A stretch of 64,000 bases of DNA from Bacteroides stercorirosoris. GTDB taxonomy: Bacteria > Bacteroidota > Bacteroidia > Bacteroidales > Bacteroidaceae. Location: the NCBI RefSeq assembly GCF_900142015.1, contig NZ_FQZN01000002.1:305690-369689 (forward strand), in the 5' to 3' direction. Within the stretch, counting starts at the first letter, position 1. The number at the start of each line of letters is the position of its first letter. The notes below the pieces were generated by a model. It had not been told where the DNA came from. It made no database searches and saw nothing but the letters and a program-made list of their open reading frames with translations. The position numbers were made by a program, and so were the translations under genes. Positions 33,479-43,193 of this stretch are shown one piece after another.

Positions 33479-34369
33479 ATGGCACAAAAAAGAAATGCAT
33501 TAGGACGCGGGCTGGACGCCCTGCTCTCAATGGACGAAGTGCAGACCGAAGGCTCTTCTTCCATCAACGAAATAGAGTTGTCGAAGATTGTCGTCAACCC
33601 CAACCAGCCGCGTCATGAATTTGACGAGACTGCCCTTCAGGAACTTGCCGATTCAATCTCTGAGATAGGTATCATTCAGCCCATCACCCTGCGCAAACTG
33701 TCGGACGATGAATATCAGATTATTGCCGGAGAACGACGTTTCCGCGCCTCGCAACGGGCTGGTCTGAAAAGCATCCCCGCCTATATCCGCACTGCCGACG
33801 ACGAAAACGTCATGGAAATGGCGCTCATCGAAAACATTCAGCGCGAAGACCTGAACTCCGTGGAAATCGCCCTCGCCTACCAGCACTTGCTGGAGCAATA
33901 CGGCCTGACCCAGGAACGCCTCAGCGAGCGTGTCGGCAAAAAGCGCACCACCATCGCCAACTATCTGCGCCTGCTGAAGCTGCCCGCCCCCATCCAGATG
34001 GCCATACAGAACAAGCTGATAGACATGGGACATGCCCGTGCGCTCGTCACCCTGGGTGACCCGAAGCTGCAAGTGAAGATATTCGAAGAAATCATCGAGC
34101 ACGGATATTCCGTACGCAAGGTGGAAGAAATAGTAAAATCCCTGAGCGAAGGCGAAACCGTGAAAAGCGGCGGACGCAAAATCGCTCCCAAACGTGCCAA
34201 ACTGCCGGAAGAATTCAACATGCTGAAACAACAGCTTTCGGGCTTCTTCAGCACCAAAGTGCAGCTGACCTGTTCGGAGAAAGGAAAAGGTAAAATCAGT
34301 ATCCCGTTCAATAACGAAGAAGATTTAGAACGTATTATCGGCATACTCGATACTCTAAAAAATAAATGA
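33479..34369 (+). CDS. parB: Chromosome-partitioning protein ParB (Spo0J)
   Basis: 296 residues. The start MAQKRNALGRGLDALL matches the N-terminal ParA-interacting region. The CTP-binding ParB/Srx box contains GERRFRASQRAGL, followed by ENIQREDLNSVEIALAY and a helix-turn-helix (LSERVGKKRTTIANYLRLLKLP) that would recognise parS, then a C-terminal dimerisation region. No good parS site was recognised in the window. Its stop overlaps the start of the DUF5683 gene (ATGA), so translation may be coupled. Confidence 0.96.
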   Translation: MAQKRNALGRGLDALLSMDEVQTEGSSSINEIELSKIVVNPNQPRHEFDETALQELADSISEIGIIQPITLRKLSDDEYQIIAGERRFRASQRAGLKSIPAYIRTADDENVMEMALIENIQREDLNSVEIALAYQHLLEQYGLTQERLSERVGKKRTTIANYLRLLKLPAPIQMAIQNKLIDMGHARALVTLGDPKLQVKIFEEIIEHGYSVRKVEEIVKSLSEGETVKSGGRKIAPKRAKLPEEFNMLKQQLSGFFSTKVQLTCSEKGKGKISIPFNNEEDLERIIGILDTLKNK

Positions 34370-35124
34370 CGAAAGGAACAAGAACATATCAATGGTGTAT
34401 CGCCCTGCTGCTTTGCTTCGTGCAGACGGCAGGGATTGCTATGTATGGGCAAAACCAACCGCGCGCCGCTGCCAGACGGACTTCGGTAGCCACAGACAGC
34501 CTTGCCATAGCCGACAGCATCGCTGCCGAAAACAAAAAGCGTCTGTTGGAGATGACCTCCACCGCCACCCCGCAAGTGCCGCCCGCATCGACGGACAGCC
34601 TGCACGAGGCAGTCAACAAAAAAGTATTCATCCCCAATCCGACCAAGGCGACCTGGCTTGCCCTCGTCATCCCCGGAGGCGGACAAATCTATAACCGGAA
34701 GTACTGGAAACTACCTATTATATACGGAGGCTTCGCCGGATGTGCGTATGCACTTACGTGGAACGGCAAGATGTATAAAGACTATATGCAGGCCTACAAG
34801 GACGCCGCCAATGGGAATTGGGATGCCAGCAGCATCACCGACCTTCTGCCTCCCGGATATATAGGTCGCGTCCCCAATTCACAAATAGTAGAAACCCTCC
34901 GGAAGCGAAAGGATACGTACCGCCGGTATCGCGACTTGAGCATTTTCGCCTTTATAGGCGTCTATCTGATATCGGTAATCGATGCATACGTAGATGCAGA
35001 GCTGTCCAATTTCGATATCACTCCTGACCTCAGCATGCGGATAGAACCGGCTGTAATCAACAATCAATTCAGTTCCGGCACTTCCAACAAGTCCGTCGGG
35101 CTGCAATGCAGTTTCCGTTTTTAA
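34366..35124 (+). CDS. DUF5683 membrane/envelope protein
   Basis: 252 residues, starting inside the parB stop (ATGA overlap). A hydrophobic N-terminal segment (residues 10-27) looks like a signal sequence or anchor. The conserved region starts near residue 83 with NPTKATWLALVIPGGGQIYNRKYWK, the hallmark of DUF5683 (a membrane-protein relative found in Bacteroidetes), followed by hydrophobic segments around 118-128 and 190-207. The C-terminus is short strands ending in Phe, as in some outer-membrane proteins. Function unknown; its place between parB and mltD is common in Bacteroides. Confidence 0.87.
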   Translation: MTKGTRTYQWCIALLLCFVQTAGIAMYGQNQPRAAARRTSVATDSLAIADSIAAENKKRLLEMTSTATPQVPPASTDSLHEAVNKKVFIPNPTKATWLALVIPGGGQIYNRKYWKLPIIYGGFAGCAYALTWNGKMYKDYMQAYKDAANGNWDASSITDLLPPGYIGRVPNSQIVETLRKRKDTYRRYRDLSIFAFIGVYLISVIDAYVDAELSNFDITPDLSMRIEPAVINNQFSSGTSNKSVGLQCSFRF

Positions 35125-35158
35125 TGAATAAATAAGCTATACAAAAGAATAATCACAC

Positions 35159-36466
35159 ATGAAAAATAAATCTGTAAACATGAAGAAGTTAATCGCTACT
35201 CCATTCCTGTTCTGTCTGTCACTTTTCACCTTTCAGGCGCAAGCGCAGGAAAGTGTGGATGTGCTTATCCGCGACAACGGAACAGAACGGCAAGAAAGCA
35301 TCGAGCTTCCGCAAAGTATGACTTATCCGCTGGACAGTCTGCTCAACGACTGGAAAGCAAAGAACTATATCGACTTAAGCAAAGATTGCAGCACGTCCAC
35401 AGAGAATCCGCTTTTCAGCGACTCTGTCTATATCGACCGCCTCAGCCGCATTCCCGCTGTAATGGAAATGCCATACAATGAAATTGTACGCAAATTTATT
35501 GATATGTACACAGGCCGCCTGCGCAACAACGTATCGTTCATGCTGAGTGCCTGCAACTTTTATATGCCTATTTTTGAAGAAGCGCTCGATACCTACGGCC
35601 TGCCGCTTGAACTCAGATATCTGCCCATTATCGAATCCGCCCTCAACCCTTCCGCAAGGTCGCGCGTCGGCGCTTCCGGCTTGTGGCAGTTTATGCTGGC
35701 TACCGGAAAGATGTACGGCCTGGAAAGCAACAGCCTCGTCGATGAACGCTGCGACCCGATAAAGGCTACCTGGGCAGCCGCCCGCTATCTGAAAGATTTG
35801 TATGCCATCTATCAGGACTGGAACCTGGTGATTGCCGCTTACAACTGTGGTCCGGGCACCATCAACAAAGCCATACGCCGCGCCGGAGGGAAAACAGACT
35901 ACTGGGAAATCTACAATTTCCTGCCGAAGGAAACCCGCGGATATGTGCCCGCATTCATCGCAGCCAACTATGTGATGACATACTATTGCAAGCACAACAT
36001 CTGCCCCATGGAGACCAACATTCCCGATGCTACAGATACCGTTCAGGTAACGAAAAACTTACACTTTGAACAACTTGCCGACATTTGCGGCGTCAGCCTG
36101 GAAGAATTAAAAAGCCTGAATCCCCAATATAAGAAAAGCGTTATCCCCGGTGAAAGCAAAGCGCAAACCCTCCGTCTGCCGATGAATTACATCAGCACAT
36201 TTATCGACAGCCAGGATACGATTTACGCCCACCGCTCCGACGAATTATTCAAGAACCGCCGAACGGTAGCCATCTCCGAAACCCGCTCCACAGCGCGCCG
36301 CGCTACAACCGGCAGCGGAAACCTGACACGTCACAAAATACGGAACGGCGAAACGCTGGGTAGCATCGCACGCCGTTATGGCGTCACCGTCAAACAACTT
36401 CAAAGCTGGAACGGATTGCGCAATACCAACATTTCCGCCGGAAAGCAACTGAAGATATATAAATAA
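35159..36466 (+). CDS. mltD: Lytic transglycosylase with LysM domains (MltD-like)
   Basis: 435 residues from 35159; the ATG at 35180 (MKKLIATPFLFCLSLFTFQA) fits the signal peptide better and may be the true start. The SLT domain (about 120-260) shows the catalytic glutamate in LPIIESALNP, followed by SRVGASGLWQFM and AYNCGPGTINKA. Two LysM modules follow, a weaker one (about 300-340) and a clear one at the C-terminus (HKIRNGETLGSIARRYGV). Predicted to cleave glycan strands of peptidoglycan in the periplasm. It follows DUF5683 after 34 bases and probably shares the parAB transcript. Confidence 0.92.
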   Translation: MKNKSVNMKKLIATPFLFCLSLFTFQAQAQESVDVLIRDNGTERQESIELPQSMTYPLDSLLNDWKAKNYIDLSKDCSTSTENPLFSDSVYIDRLSRIPAVMEMPYNEIVRKFIDMYTGRLRNNVSFMLSACNFYMPIFEEALDTYGLPLELRYLPIIESALNPSARSRVGASGLWQFMLATGKMYGLESNSLVDERCDPIKATWAAARYLKDLYAIYQDWNLVIAAYNCGPGTINKAIRRAGGKTDYWEIYNFLPKETRGYVPAFIAANYVMTYYCKHNICPMETNIPDATDTVQVTKNLHFEQLADICGVSLEELKSLNPQYKKSVIPGESKAQTLRLPMNYISTFIDSQDTIYAHRSDELFKNRRTVAISETRSTARRATTGSGNLTRHKIRNGETLGSIARRYGVTVKQLQSWNGLRNTNISAGKQLKIYK

Positions 36467-36478
36467 ACGCACAAACGC

Positions 36479-36508
36479 TTGTATGGTGTTGAAATTTGCT
36501 TATTTTTG
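36479..36508 (+). promoter_or_regulatory. Promoter of the rsh gene
   Basis: TTG at 36479-36481, 19 bases, then TATTTTTG at 36501-36508 (exact match). The predicted start near 36515 gives a 20-base leader containing the Shine-Dalgarno AAAGGAG. It shows that rsh can be transcribed independently of mltD. Confidence 0.7.
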
Positions 36509-36535
36509 CAACAATTGAAGAAAGGAGAACAGGTT

Positions 36536-38794
36536 ATGGAGGAGAATGTGAGCCAGAAAGATAAAGAAAAAGTCGAAGAAGAAATGATAGAACAGGCTTT
36601 CCAGCAACTGTTGAACGACTATTTGGCAACCAAACACCGCAAGCGTATTGAGATTATAACAAAGGCATTCAATTTTGCCAACCAGGCGCATAAGGGCATC
36701 AAACGCCGTTCAGGCGAGCCCTACATCATGCATCCGCTTGCTGTGGCACAGATTGTCTGCACCGAAATAGGTCTGGGGTCTACATCCATTTGTGCCGCCT
36801 TGCTGCACGATGTGGTAGAAGATACGGACTATACCGTGGAAGACATAGAGAACATATTCGGCCCGAAAATCGCCCAGATTGTGGACGGGCTGACCAAGAT
36901 ATCCGGTGGCATCTTCGGCGACCGGGCTTCGGCACAAGCAGAGAACTTCAAGAAGCTGCTGCTGACAATGTCCGACGATATACGCGTGATTCTTATCAAG
37001 ATAGCGGACCGCCTGCATAATATGCGGACGTTAGGTTCCATGCTTCCCAACAAGCAGTTCAAGATTGCGGGCGAAACACTGTATATCTATGCCCCCCTCG
37101 CCAACCGCCTGGGACTTTACAAGATAAAGACCGAATTGGAGAACCTGAGCTTCAGATACGAGCATCCCGAAGAATACCACGAAATCGAAGAAAAACTGGC
37201 AGCCACAGCCACCGAACGCGACAAGGTGTTCAAGGAATTCACCGCCCCGATTCGTGCGCAACTGGACAAGATGGGGTTGAAATACCGTATTCTTGCACGT
37301 GTCAAATCCATCTTCTCCATCTGGAACAAGATGCAGACCAAGCACGTACCCTTCGAAGAAATCTACGATCTGCTTGCCGTGCGTATCATCTTCGAGCCGC
37401 GCAATACGGACGAAGAGCTGAACGATTGCTTCGACATCTACGTCTCCATCTCCAAGATATACAAGCCCCACCCCGACCGCCTGCGCGACTGGGTAAGCCA
37501 TCCCAAAGCAAACGGTTATCAAGCCTTGCACGTCACCCTTATGGGGAATAACGGACAGTGGATTGAAGTGCAAATCCGCAGCGAACGGATGAACGATGTA
37601 GCCGAACAAGGTTTTGCCGCCCACTGGAAATATAAAGAAGGCGGTGGCAGCGAAGATGAAGGCGAACTGGATAAGTGGTTGCGTACCATTAAGGAAATAC
37701 TCGATGACCCGCAACCGGACGCCATCGACTTCCTCGATACCATCAAACTGAATCTGTTTGCCTCGGAGATATTCGTGTTCACTCCAAAAGGAGAAATCAA
37801 AACCATGCCGCAGAACTCTACGGCACTGGACTTTGCATTTTCCCTGCACACGGACATCGGCAGCCACTGCATCGGTGCCAAAGTGAACCATAAACTCGTG
37901 CCCCTGAGTCATAAGTTGCAGAGTGGCGACCAGGTTGAAGTACTGACATCCAAATCGCAACGGGTACAACCAGAGTGGGAAGTATTTGCCACAACCGCCC
38001 GTGCCCGCGCCAAGATTGCCGCCATCCTGCGCAAAGAACAAAGGACAAGCCAGAAGGAAGGCGAGACCCTATTGAACGAATTCTTCAAGAAAGAAGAACT
38101 CCGTCTGGATGATGTGCTGATAGACAAATTGGTGAAAGCCCACAATATGAAAAGCCGGGACGAATTGCTCATTGCCATCGGCAACAAGAAAATCGTACTC
38201 GGAGACCTGGACAAGAATGCCTTAAAAGAGAAACAGGGAACCAACTGGAAGAAGTTCCTCACATTCTCATTCGGCAGCAATAAAGACAACAAGGAACCGG
38301 TTGAAGAGAAAGCGCCGCAGGAAAAGGAGAAAATCAATACGAAACAAATCCTGAAACTGACGGAAGAGAATATACAGAAAAGTTATATCATGGCAGAATG
38401 CTGCCACCCCATCCCCGGTGACGATGTGCTGGGATATATTGACGAGAACGACCGGATTATCATCCATAAGCGCCAATGCCCCATTGCCGCCCGTTTGAAG
38501 AGCAGTTACGGCAACCGTATTCTTGCCACTGAATGGGACACCCACAAAGAACTCTCTTTCCTGGTGAATATATATATAAAAGGTATAGACGCCATGGGAC
38601 TGCTGAACGAAGTGACGCAAGTCATCTCCCGCCAGCTGAATGTGAACATCCGCAAGCTGGCCATTGAAACAACGGACGGTATCTTCGAAGGAAACCTTCA
38701 GTTGTACGTACACGATGTGGACGATGTGAAAACCATCTGCAATAATCTGAAACAGATACAGAACATCAAGCAGGTAACCCGTGTAGAAGCATAA
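36536..38794 (+). CDS. Bifunctional (p)ppGpp synthetase/hydrolase (RelA/SpoT family)
   Basis: 752 residues from ATG 36536, which has a good Shine-Dalgarno; a longer frame to 36479 would overlap the promoter. Domains in order: HD hydrolase (about 55-200, with intact HDVVEDTDYT), synthetase (about 245-375, with YQALHVTLMG and EVQIRSERMNDVAEQG), TGS (about 420-480, with FVFTPKGEIKTMPQNSTALDFAF), a zinc/helical region with AECCHPIPGDDVLGY, and a C-terminal ACT domain. The intact hydrolase motif indicates that it can both make and degrade (p)ppGpp in the stringent response. Confidence 0.95.
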   Translation: MEENVSQKDKEKVEEEMIEQAFQQLLNDYLATKHRKRIEIITKAFNFANQAHKGIKRRSGEPYIMHPLAVAQIVCTEIGLGSTSICAALLHDVVEDTDYTVEDIENIFGPKIAQIVDGLTKISGGIFGDRASAQAENFKKLLLTMSDDIRVILIKIADRLHNMRTLGSMLPNKQFKIAGETLYIYAPLANRLGLYKIKTELENLSFRYEHPEEYHEIEEKLAATATERDKVFKEFTAPIRAQLDKMGLKYRILARVKSIFSIWNKMQTKHVPFEEIYDLLAVRIIFEPRNTDEELNDCFDIYVSISKIYKPHPDRLRDWVSHPKANGYQALHVTLMGNNGQWIEVQIRSERMNDVAEQGFAAHWKYKEGGGSEDEGELDKWLRTIKEILDDPQPDAIDFLDTIKLNLFASEIFVFTPKGEIKTMPQNSTALDFAFSLHTDIGSHCIGAKVNHKLVPLSHKLQSGDQVEVLTSKSQRVQPEWEVFATTARARAKIAAILRKEQRTSQKEGETLLNEFFKKEELRLDDVLIDKLVKAHNMKSRDELLIAIGNKKIVLGDLDKNALKEKQGTNWKKFLTFSFGSNKDNKEPVEEKAPQEKEKINTKQILKLTEENIQKSYIMAECCHPIPGDDVLGYIDENDRIIIHKRQCPIAARLKSSYGNRILATEWDTHKELSFLVNIYIKGIDAMGLLNEVTQVISRQLNVNIRKLAIETTDGIFEGNLQLYVHDVDDVKTICNNLKQIQNIKQVTRVEA

Positions 38795-38932
38795 AAGAAA
38801 CACCCTATTCTTATTGCAAGAACCGGTAGTAAAGATTATCCCTACAGACTCTTACGTAAAAAGCATAATCATCCTGCTGAAAGAGTGACAAATTACATAT
38901 ATAAGAATATAAACTATAAAAAGCACATTAGT

Positions 38933-39325
38933 ATGTTTAACTCAAAAAAAGGAATAGACGATAAAGTTAGTAACCAATTGACCACCCTTTCCAGCCAGAG
39001 TTTAATCAAAGGTGACTGTTCTATAGAAGGAGATATGCGTATCGATGGAACTATAGAAGGCAATATCCGGTGCACCGGCAAAATAGTGATCGGCCCCGAA
39101 GGAAGAATAAACGGAAACATTTCCTGCACGCATGCCTGCCTGCATGGTACTATCATTGGTGATGCTTATGTGAAAGATGAACTCACCCTGAAAGCCAACT
39201 GCGTGATGCAAGGCAACATCTATACCACGAAACTGGAAATAGAATCGCAAGCCAAATTCAACGGAAGCTGCAATACGAATGACATGAATCAGGAAGTAAA
39301 ATTGTTGGAAGCCGTTACCGAATAA
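38933..39325 (+). CDS. Bactofilin (polymer-forming cytoskeletal protein)
   Basis: 130 residues from ATG 38933; an upstream extension of 16 residues has no conserved sequence. The core is a right-handed beta-helix of repeated short strands with glycine turns: LIKGDCSIEGDMRIDGTIEGN, VIGPEGRINGNISC, CLHGTIIGDAYVKDELTL. Bactofilins assemble nucleotide-independently into filaments or sheets at the membrane and help organise cell-wall synthesis or envelope positioning. A short unstructured N-terminus (MFNSKKGIDDK) could be its membrane or partner contact. It seems transcribed alone, and the aryl-polyene cluster begins just downstream. Confidence 0.92.
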   Translation: MFNSKKGIDDKVSNQLTTLSSQSLIKGDCSIEGDMRIDGTIEGNIRCTGKIVIGPEGRINGNISCTHACLHGTIIGDAYVKDELTLKANCVMQGNIYTTKLEIESQAKFNGSCNTNDMNQEVKLLEAVTE

Positions 39326-39415
39326 CATTATTTACAATAGATTCAAGTATTCCAAAACCATCTTTGCAAGAAAAGTTTTATACTGCATAGACACCCATTA
39401 TTGATATAAAATAGC

Positions 39416-39423
39416 TATTTTTG
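39416..39423 (+). promoter_or_regulatory. Promoter -7 element of the aryl-polyene operon
   Basis: TATTTTTG matches TAnnTTTG exactly, with no good TTTG at the usual distance upstream. A start near 39430 would leave only about six bases before the first ATG (39436) or 18 before the next (39448), so the operon mRNA would be nearly leaderless. Confidence 0.5.
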
Positions 39424-39435
39424 CAACCTATATCA

Positions 39436-40977
39436 ATGAAGTATACTATGATAGTCGGCAAATATATAAATTTGGGAACGCTCCAGAAGCTGCTGTTTGA
39501 TGATGAAAAAATAGTTATTTCCGATGAATGTATTCAAGAAGTAGATAAGAGTTTTCGCTTTTTAAGGGATTTCTCCAGTGATAAAATTATTTACGGAATC
39601 AATACAGGATTCGGGCCTATGGCTCAATATCGGATTGAAGATAAATCATTAACAGAGTTGCAATATAACATCATCAGAAGCCACTCTACCGGAGCGGGAA
39701 GACCATTGCCCCCACTTTATGTGAAAGCTGCAATGATTGCCAGATTATTCACTTTTCTTCAAGGGAAATCAGGCATACATACAGAATTGGTAGACCTGCT
39801 TGTTAAGTTCATTAACCTGAACATTTCCCCGTACATACCCGAACATGGCAGCGTAGGCGCCAGTGGAGATTTAGTGCAACTTGCCCACATGGCCTTAACC
39901 CTGATAGGAGAAGGAGACGTTTTCTATCAGGGAGAACTGCAACCCACCGCCCGGGTACTCGAAAAGAATCATCTCAAACCTTTCTCCATACATATACGCG
40001 AGGGACTTTCAGTGACAAACGGTACTTCCGTAATGACAGGTATCGGCATTGTCAATCTGATTTACGCCCGCCAATTGCTCAACTGGTCGGTATGCGCCTC
40101 AGTAATGATGAATGAAATTGCCGCATCGTATGACGATTTTATCTCTCAGCCATTGAATGATGCCAAGCTTCATAAAGGGCAACAGAAAATAGCTGAAGCT
40201 ATGAGGACCTGGATATCAGGCAGTAAGTGTACCCGGAAAAGGGAGAATGAATTGTACGGGCAAAAACACGAAGAAAAGATTTTCGAACATAAAGTGCAGC
40301 CCTACTATTCGTTGAGGTGTACTCCGCAAATATTAGGCCCGGTTTATGACACCTTGGCAAATACGGAAGAGGTGCTGATAAACGAAATCAACTCAGCCTG
40401 TGACAATCCGATTGTAGATCCGGAGACGCAAAATGTTTATCACGGTGGAAACTTCCACGGTGACTATGTCTCTTTCGAAATGGATAAACTGAAGATAGCC
40501 ATTACCAAATTAACAATGCTCAGTGAACGCCAGCTGAACTACCTGTTCCACGACCGCATAAACGGCATACTTCCCCCATTCGTCAACCTGGGCGTATTAG
40601 GATTAAACTATGGACTCCAGGCGTCACAGTTCACCGCCACTTCCACAACAGCCGAATGTCAGACCTTATCCAATCCAATGTATGTGCACAGCATCCCGAA
40701 CAACAATGACAATCAGGATATTGTGAGTATGGGAACCAATTCCGCATTAATGGCAAAAACCGTTATAGAGAATTCTTTCCAGGTTATGAGTATTCTGTTT
40801 ATGGGCATCGTACAGGCTGTAGATTATCTGAAAATACAGGAGAACCTAAGTGCGAACTCACGCTGTGTGTATAATGAAATCCGGGCTTTTTTCCCCGTAT
40901 TCACCCAAGACACTCCCAAATACAAGGAAATAGAAGCGATGAGTGAGTACTTGAAAAACAAGAAATTCAATTTATAA
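39436..40977 (+). CDS. Aromatic amino acid ammonia-lyase (probable tyrosine ammonia-lyase)
   Basis: 513 residues from ATG 39436. The Ala-Ser-Gly triad that forms the MIO cofactor is at 142-144 (GSVGASGDLVQLAH). YGINTGFGPMAQYR near 53-66 and YVHSIPNNNDNQDIVSMG late in the protein are active-site regions. It resembles Flavobacterium johnsoniae tyrosine ammonia-lyase, as I recall that sequence, more than HutH, although RSHSTGAG contains the SH pair found in histidine lyases. Predicted reaction: tyrosine to 4-coumarate plus ammonia. It would supply the aryl starter for the polyene; the ligase at 60577-61872 would activate it. The ketoreductase ATG follows its stop directly. Confidence 0.88.
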   Translation: MKYTMIVGKYINLGTLQKLLFDDEKIVISDECIQEVDKSFRFLRDFSSDKIIYGINTGFGPMAQYRIEDKSLTELQYNIIRSHSTGAGRPLPPLYVKAAMIARLFTFLQGKSGIHTELVDLLVKFINLNISPYIPEHGSVGASGDLVQLAHMALTLIGEGDVFYQGELQPTARVLEKNHLKPFSIHIREGLSVTNGTSVMTGIGIVNLIYARQLLNWSVCASVMMNEIAASYDDFISQPLNDAKLHKGQQKIAEAMRTWISGSKCTRKRENELYGQKHEEKIFEHKVQPYYSLRCTPQILGPVYDTLANTEEVLINEINSACDNPIVDPETQNVYHGGNFHGDYVSFEMDKLKIAITKLTMLSERQLNYLFHDRINGILPPFVNLGVLGLNYGLQASQFTATSTTAECQTLSNPMYVHSIPNNNDNQDIVSMGTNSALMAKTVIENSFQVMSILFMGIVQAVDYLKIQENLSANSRCVYNEIRAFFPVFTQDTPKYKEIEAMSEYLKNKKFNL

Positions 40978-41706
40978 ATGAAATACGCGTTAATAACAGG
41001 CGGAAGCCGGGGCATAGGACGTACTGTCAGCATAAAACTGGCAGAGATGGGGTATACAGTACTGGTAAATTATCAGAGTAACGATAAGGAAGCAGCGAAA
41101 ACCCTGCAATTGGTCCGTGAAAAAGGCGGGGACGGAGAATTGCTGAAATTCGATGTCACCGACCCGAATGCAGTGACCGAAGCCATAAACTCCTGGAGCA
41201 TACGCCATCCGGAGGATTATATCGAAGTGCTGATAAACAATGCAGGCATACGCAAAGACAACCTTATGCTCTGGATGACCGGAGAAGAATGGAACAGTGT
41301 ATTGGACACCAGTCTGAACGGTTTCTTCCATGTCACCCAGGCATTGCTTAAAAATATGTTAGTCAAACGCTTCGGGCGCATAGTCAACATCGTTTCACTG
41401 TCAGGTATCAAAGGTATGCCCGGACAAACCAATTATTCCGCTGCCAAAGGCGGTGTCATTGCAGCCACCAAGGCATTAGCCCAGGAGGTAGCAAAGAAAC
41501 ATGTGACAGTCAATGCCGTAGCGCCGGGATTCATCCGCACGGAAATGACTGAGGATATCAATGAAAACGAGTGGAAAAAACACATCCCTGCCGGACGCTT
41601 CGGCGAACCGGAGGAGGTGGCAGAACTTGTCGGCTTCCTGGCATCCCCCGCTGCCTCTTACATTACGGGTGAAGTGATTTCAATCAATGGAGGACTGCAT
41701 ACATGA
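40978..41706 (+). CDS. 3-oxoacyl-ACP reductase (FabG/ApeQ-like ketoreductase)
   Basis: 242 residues, a classical short-chain dehydrogenase/reductase. The NADP-binding motif TGGSRGIG is at the N-terminus, NNAGIRKD near 88, and the catalytic Ser-Tyr-Lys in SLSGIKGMPGQTNYSAAKGG near 140-159. In this cluster it would reduce beta-keto groups on the carrier protein to beta-hydroxy groups before dehydration. The ATG follows the ammonia-lyase stop directly, and its own stop overlaps the next ketosynthase start (ATGA), so the three are translationally linked. Confidence 0.92.
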   Translation: MKYALITGGSRGIGRTVSIKLAEMGYTVLVNYQSNDKEAAKTLQLVREKGGDGELLKFDVTDPNAVTEAINSWSIRHPEDYIEVLINNAGIRKDNLMLWMTGEEWNSVLDTSLNGFFHVTQALLKNMLVKRFGRIVNIVSLSGIKGMPGQTNYSAAKGGVIAATKALAQEVAKKHVTVNAVAPGFIRTEMTEDINENEWKKHIPAGRFGEPEEVAELVGFLASPAASYITGEVISINGGLHT

Positions 41707-42923
41707 GAAGGGTTGTCATCACAGGTATGGGAATCTACTCGTGTATCGGTAAAAATCTGGACGAGGTAACAGACTCCTTATACAATGGGAAATCGGGGAT
41801 TGGCATTGATCCCGAACGAAAAGAATTGGGATATCTATCCTCACTGACAGGTATGTTGGAACGCCCCGAACTCAAAAAGTTACTGGATAGGCGGAAGCGT
41901 CTTTGCCTGCCCGAACAGGGTGAATATGCCTATATGGCAACAGTAGAAGCATTCAGAAATGCAGGCATCGACGAAGCATTTCTGGAAGCAAACGAAGTCG
42001 GAGTTTTGTTTGGAAACGATAGCAGCACCGCACCCATTATCAATGCGGTAGATATTATACGGGAAAAGAAAAATACGGTTCTGGTAGGTTCCGGTTCAAT
42101 CTTCCAGTCCATGAACTCGACTGTCTCCATGAACTTGTCGGTCATATTCAAACTCAGAGGGGTGAACTTCACCATCTCCGGCGCCTGCGCAAGTGGTTCA
42201 CACGCCATCGGCATGGGGTATCTGCTCATTAAATCGGGATTACAGGACTGCATCCTGTGCGGAGGCGCGCAAGAAGTGAATCCTTTCTCCGTAGGGAGTT
42301 TCGATGGATTAAGCGCCTTCTCTACCCGCGAAAACGAACCGCAGAAAGCATCCAGGCCTTTCGACAAGAACAGGGACGGACTTGTGCCCAGCGGCGGCGG
42401 TGCCAGCCTGGTTCTGGAGAGTTACGAATCGGCAGTGAAACGCGGCGCTACCATACTGGCGGAAGTTATCGGCTATGGTTTCTCTTCAAACGGAGAACAC
42501 ATATCCGTGCCCAATATAGACGGGCCGAGACGCTCATTGGAAATGGCCATCAAGGATGCGGGAATTGCTTTGGAAGAGATAAAATACATCAATGCCCACG
42601 CAACATCCACTCCGATAGGAGACTTGAATGAGGCAAAAGCCATAGCCGAGGTATTTGAGGGGCATCGTCCATACGTGACCTCCACTAAATCCATGACCGG
42701 TCATGAAATGTGGATGGCAGGTGCCAGTGAAGTTATCTATTCTACTTTAATGATGCAGAATAACTTCATTGCCCCCAACCTGAACTTCGAGGAACCGGAC
42801 GAAGCATCTGCCTTGCTGAATATCCCTGCTCAACGAGTACATACGGAATTTGATACATTCTTGTCGAACTCCTTCGGATTCGGTGGAACAAATTCCACAT
42901 TAATCATCAAAAAAGTAAAGTAA
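41703..42923 (+). CDS. Beta-ketoacyl-ACP synthase 1 (FabF-like)
   Basis: 406 residues with a complete thiolase-fold ketosynthase. The nucleophile is Cys162 in SGACASGSHAIG; the histidines are in INAHATSTPIGD near 297 and MTGHEMWMAGASE near 333. It condenses malonyl-ACP with the growing acyl chain. The start overlaps the ketoreductase stop. It is one of three catalytically complete ketosynthases in the operon, and which one primes and which elongates cannot be told from sequence alone. Confidence 0.93.
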   Translation: MRRVVITGMGIYSCIGKNLDEVTDSLYNGKSGIGIDPERKELGYLSSLTGMLERPELKKLLDRRKRLCLPEQGEYAYMATVEAFRNAGIDEAFLEANEVGVLFGNDSSTAPIINAVDIIREKKNTVLVGSGSIFQSMNSTVSMNLSVIFKLRGVNFTISGACASGSHAIGMGYLLIKSGLQDCILCGGAQEVNPFSVGSFDGLSAFSTRENEPQKASRPFDKNRDGLVPSGGGASLVLESYESAVKRGATILAEVIGYGFSSNGEHISVPNIDGPRRSLEMAIKDAGIALEEIKYINAHATSTPIGDLNEAKAIAEVFEGHRPYVTSTKSMTGHEMWMAGASEVIYSTLMMQNNFIAPNLNFEEPDEASALLNIPAQRVHTEFDTFLSNSFGFGGTNSTLIIKKVK

Positions 42924-42930
42924 TATAAGT

Positions 42931-43188
42931 ATGACCAACGAAGAAATCATCGAAAAGATAAGAGAAACCTTATCAGAAGAATTTGAAGTAGATATCGACC
43001 TTATCCAATCTGATGCTCCGCTCATGCAAACATTGGAGTTAGACAGCCTGGACTTGGTGGATATGGTAGTATTGATTGAGAGAAACTTCGGTTTCAATGT
43101 AACCGGACAGGATTTTGTCGGAATCAAGACGTTCCAGGACTTCTATAATCTCGTCATCACCCGTATGGCAGAGAATAAAAACGAATAA
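42931..43188 (+). CDS. Acyl carrier protein 1
   Basis: 85 residues, the usual size. The phosphopantetheine site is Ser39 in LELDSLDLVDMVV. The acidic helix-rich pattern is typical of ACPs. The cluster has a second ACP (47761-48018); in E. coli aryl-polyene clusters two ACPs are also found, so they may serve starter/elongation or different lipid partners. It starts seven bases after the first ketosynthase. Confidence 0.93.
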   Translation: MTNEEIIEKIRETLSEEFEVDIDLIQSDAPLMQTLELDSLDLVDMVVLIERNFGFNVTGQDFVGIKTFQDFYNLVITRMAENKNE

Positions 43189-43193
43189 GCAAA

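Noticed and set aside
39436..40977. Calling the ammonia-lyase histidine ammonia-lyase (hutH)
   Set aside because: It contains the SH pair of HutH, but overall sequence (as recalled) is closest to the Flavobacterium tyrosine ammonia-lyase, and it heads an aryl-polyene operon with no hut genes nearby.
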